DNA from: Bacteroides sp.
GTDB taxonomy: Bacteria; Bacteroidota; Bacteroidia; Bacteroidales; Bacteroidaceae
Length of the DNA stretch: 6,606 nt
Assembly (NCBI GenBank): GCA_019412865.1
Contig: DXOJ01000413.1
Span: forward strand, 1-6,606
Direction: 5' to 3'
Positions 4,286 through 6,606 of this stretch are shown here, piece after piece. How positions within the stretch are numbered: the stretch's first letter is position 1; the number at the start of each line of letters is the position of its first letter. The position numbers and the translations under genes were made by a program. The notes under the pieces were generated by a model, which saw only the letters and a list, made by a program, of their open reading frames with translations, was not told the DNA's origin and did no database searches.

Positions 4286-6606
4286 TTATCTATCCTTACT
4301 TAAAAGAATAAAGTTGCAAAACAACTTGCGGGCTACATCAGCCGCAGCCGCAGGATTATTCAGGTTATCAACCAAATCTAAGGTTGAATAATAGATTTTC
4401 CCTTTTCCGCAAGAGATGATTCCGACAGCAGAGCCAAGATTAAACGGAGCACTGCCGTATGAGCCTGCCACTAATTCTTCATTATCTATATGTAGCCCTA
4501 AACGCCGGTCGCCGTTACGCACCAGGGCTTGATAAGGCCATCCCATTGCTACATTGACCGGAAGACCGTTGAAAAGAGGATGTTCTTTCACGAAATGAAC
4601 GCCGCCTACCCAGTTCTTTCCTACGGAATAATAGCCATGATAAGCCGAACCTGTATATGCGCTCACAGCATCCATCCATGACTCGGCCGATTTTAACAAG
4701 AGCAATGAAGTACCGTCTTCCTTTACGCGATCCAATAACTCTTGGGGAGCAATCGCCGCATGGTCCGGAAGAGACCAGACTAATTGTACGCTTCCCGTGG
4801 GATTGCGTTGACTGTATTCCACACGGACAGCGACCTCATCACCTGCTTTCAACAAGAAAGGGCGAACGACGGTCAATTCTTTATTATTTCTCCATTCATC
4901 AACAATACGCTGTCCGTTGACGGAAAGACGCATTCCCTGATCGGAAGTAACCCCAATCATATAGGTGCCGGACTGAGGGGCTTTTAATTTCCCATCCCAG
5001 ATAGCTGAAAAAGATTGGTTGGCAGGAAGCAAGGGGTCCGGTTGGGCACCGTCTGCGAAAGTACGGTCTATCTTGTTGTCTTGGGTCACCCCCGCCAATG
5101 TACGTAAGTCATCGTCTTTATAAAGAGAGAGTTCCAAAACCGATTTGCCTTCTTTCTGACAAAATGCTTCAACAGGAACAGGCTGCGGCGCATCCAGGGA
5201 TGAACGTGTCACTACAATCCAGTCCAGTTTCTCTATATCCGAATGGAAAGCAGGAAGCTCGCATCCGGTTGCTTTCTGGTAAAAGGTAGCAACAGGATCA
5301 TCGGGAGTACCATATAAAGCACCTTTTCCTTTCAATTGCTTCTTATCCCAGTAAATGCCAAGTACTTCATCTTTCCCTTCGGCGCACAGGTGTCCCGACG
5401 CATTCCGTAATTGCGCCTTGACTTGATATAAACCGGAAACTCCTTCTATTTCCAACTGGCAGTGCTCCAATAATAGCTGTCCGAAACAGTCTCCTCCGGT
5501 AATGTGCACCTCTTTTTCGATGTGTTTTCCTTCCTTCCCGTCGGGTGTGCAGACAAATACTGATAAACGGTATTTTCCGGAAAGATTTTTTTCATTAACG
5601 ATGTAGAAATCGACCGGTACTTTTCCCGGCAGGTGTACAAACTGTGTGCGGGGAGAGACCGCTACATAGAGCGGTTGGGTATAGTAAGTAAAGGTGGAAG
5701 GATTTCCTTTGCAGTTCCGGTAGATGTCTACAATACCGGAATGGTTGTCATACGGCATCGCTTCCCAGCCGTTCACTGCATAAACGTCTCCTGTATTCTG
5801 CATACGCATTCCTTGAATGCGCCGTCCTTGATGGTCGAAAGAGACATCTCCCATGGCGCGTGTCAGCGAGTCAATGGAGCCGAAGTAAGGTGCCAGGTTC
5901 TTCTCATGGAAAAACTGCTGAAATGCCTCATATTGATTCTTCCAGAATAATCCGTCCCACCCCTTGATTCCGGTCTGTTCTATTTCTTTGGCAATTTCGG
6001 CAATGCGGGGAGGAGTTGAAAGAGCACCTTCTTCGCCCCGTATATAGATTTCGGTCCGGTTGTCCGTATACATCAGATTGTCTTTCGGACCTCTATAGTA
6101 ATCTTCCTCCCAAGTGGCAGGCCCTGCGGCGCGATGATTGTCGAACCATCCCTTCCGGTGCAGTACCGAATCGAAAGGTAACAGATTTGCCTTGGCATCC
6201 TCTTCCGAATGTTCGGCAGAAGCCCATCCGGAAGTAAAAGTCATCACCCGGCTCGGATCAATGGCATGCGCCTTTTTCATGTCTTCCATACGCAGGGCAG
6301 TCAGTTCTTTATCTCTGGCACGAGGACCTCCCCATTCATTTATCAGATTATAAATGACGAGACTTGGATGACTTCTGTCCCGCAAGATCATTCGTTGCAG
6401 TTTGGTATTGACTATGGTCCGGATGAAGGGATCGTGTCCTGCGGAGTGAAAAGCTCCCGGCTCTTCCAGATATAGCAGTCCCAGTTCATCTGCTTTTTCG
6501 AGCACTACCGGTGAACCGATGGAACGATGGAAATTCAGCATATTCAGTCCTAAAGCCTTGGCTGTAAGTATCTGTTTTTCGGCCATTTCCGGAGTGGCAT
6601 ACAAGC
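4286..6606 (-). CDS. Glycoside hydrolase family 2 protein with PA14 domain, 5'-truncated by the window edge
   Basis: C-terminal part of a large glycosidase; the frame is open to the right edge, so the true start and any signal peptide are not visible. The first codon read in frame, TTG at 6604, is internal. Residues 1-240 (fragment numbering) are the second half of a GH2 TIM barrel: LNMLNFHRS, the ADELGLLYLEEPG strand, and RDRSHPSLVIYNLINEWG with acid/base Glu90 in the NE pair. The likely nucleophile is Glu191 in RGEEGAL, matching the SEFGA-type motif; the gap of about 100 residues fits the family. About 280-420 is beta-rich and probably Ig-like. About 420-500 and 615-765 look like two halves of a class I amidotransferase-like fold, with a PA14 domain between them (about 509-612; YMIGVTSDQGMRLSVNG), probably for carbohydrate binding. 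It ends KDR-TAA. The substrate cannot be told from this; beta-galactosidase, glucuronidase or another exo-glycosidase is possible. It is probably secreted or periplasmic, as is usual for Bacteroides GH2 enzymes. Confidence 0.9.
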   Translation of the reverse strand, partial: LYATPEMAEKQILTAKALGLNMLNFHRSIGSPVVLEKADELGLLYLEEPGAFHSAGHDPFIRTIVNTKLQRMILRDRSHPSLVIYNLINEWGGPRARDKELTALRMEDMKKAHAIDPSRVMTFTSGWASAEHSEEDAKANLLPFDSVLHRKGWFDNHRAAGPATWEEDYYRGPKDNLMYTDNRTEIYIRGEEGALSTPPRIAEIAKEIEQTGIKGWDGLFWKNQYEAFQQFFHEKNLAPYFGSIDSLTRAMGDVSFDHQGRRIQGMRMQNTGDVYAVNGWEAMPYDNHSGIVDIYRNCKGNPSTFTYYTQPLYVAVSPRTQFVHLPGKVPVDFYIVNEKNLSGKYRLSVFVCTPDGKEGKHIEKEVHITGGDCFGQLLLEHCQLEIEGVSGLYQVKAQLRNASGHLCAEGKDEVLGIYWDKKQLKGKGALYGTPDDPVATFYQKATGCELPAFHSDIEKLDWIVVTRSSLDAPQPVPVEAFCQKEGKSVLELSLYKDDDLRTLAGVTQDNKIDRTFADGAQPDPLLPANQSFSAIWDGKLKAPQSGTYMIGVTSDQGMRLSVNGQRIVDEWRNNKELTVVRPFLLKAGDEVAVRVEYSQRNPTGSVQLVWSLPDHAAIAPQELLDRVKEDGTSLLLLKSAESWMDAVSAYTGSAYHGYYSVGKNWVGGVHFVKEHPLFNGLPVNVAMGWPYQALVRNGDRRLGLHIDNEELVAGSYGSAPFNLGSAVGIISCGKGKIYYSTLDLVDNLNNPAAAADVARKLFCNFILLSKDR

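Noticed and set aside
6602..6604. Apparent start of the glycosidase at 6604
   Set aside because: The codon is TTG in the middle of a GH2 barrel. The frame is open to the window edge and the N-terminal sugar-binding and Ig-like domains are missing, so the gene continues outside the window.

Overview
The window most likely comes from a Bacteroides-type gut bacterium (order Bacteroidales). Three things suggest this: a fused proline dehydrogenase/P5C dehydrogenase without an N-terminal DNA-binding domain; a multidomain GH2 glycosidase of the kind common in that group; and a promoter upstream of the putA region that fits the Bacteroidetes consensus (TTG, 19 bp, TATATTTG) with no clear Shine-Dalgarno sequences. 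Both large genes lie on the minus strand, so transcription runs from high to low coordinates. The genus call is inference; no rRNA or other marker is present.

Layout, read in the direction of transcription. 6606-4286: the C-terminal 772 residues of a GH2-family glycoside hydrolase with a PA14 domain; its 5' part lies beyond the window edge. 4276-4201: its 3' UTR, with a strand-specific stem (4244-4276) and a strong hairpin terminator (4201-4226). 4198-4168: a consensus Bacteroidetes promoter beginning 3 bp past that terminator. 4119-4018: a previously unmarked 33-codon ORF in the putA leader. 3978-3961: a structured segment directly upstream of the putA start that can pair either locally or with the stop-codon region of the small ORF. 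3960-520: putA, complete, 1146 residues. 510-447: a long hairpin with a U6 tract, the putA terminator. 1-445: no convincing gene, but a degenerate tandem repeat with an exact 22-bp period (128-237), several inverted repeats, and a weak candidate small ORF (201-311).

How it works together. PutA oxidises proline to glutamate in two steps. It appears to be its own transcription unit, with its own promoter and terminator, separate from the glycosidase upstream. It lacks the ribbon-helix-helix repressor domain that lets enterobacterial PutA regulate itself. The roughly 200-nt leader, with a small coding ORF and alternative base-pairing at the putA ribosome-binding region, is therefore a plausible site of translational control, comparable in logic to TnaC- or Erm-type leader peptides. 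This leader arrangement is the most interesting item in the window. It is inferred from sequence only.

The second point of interest is the repeat-rich 1-445 region, which may be part of a recurring intergenic element. The remaining open frames on both strands inside putA and the glycosidase are shadows and were left out.
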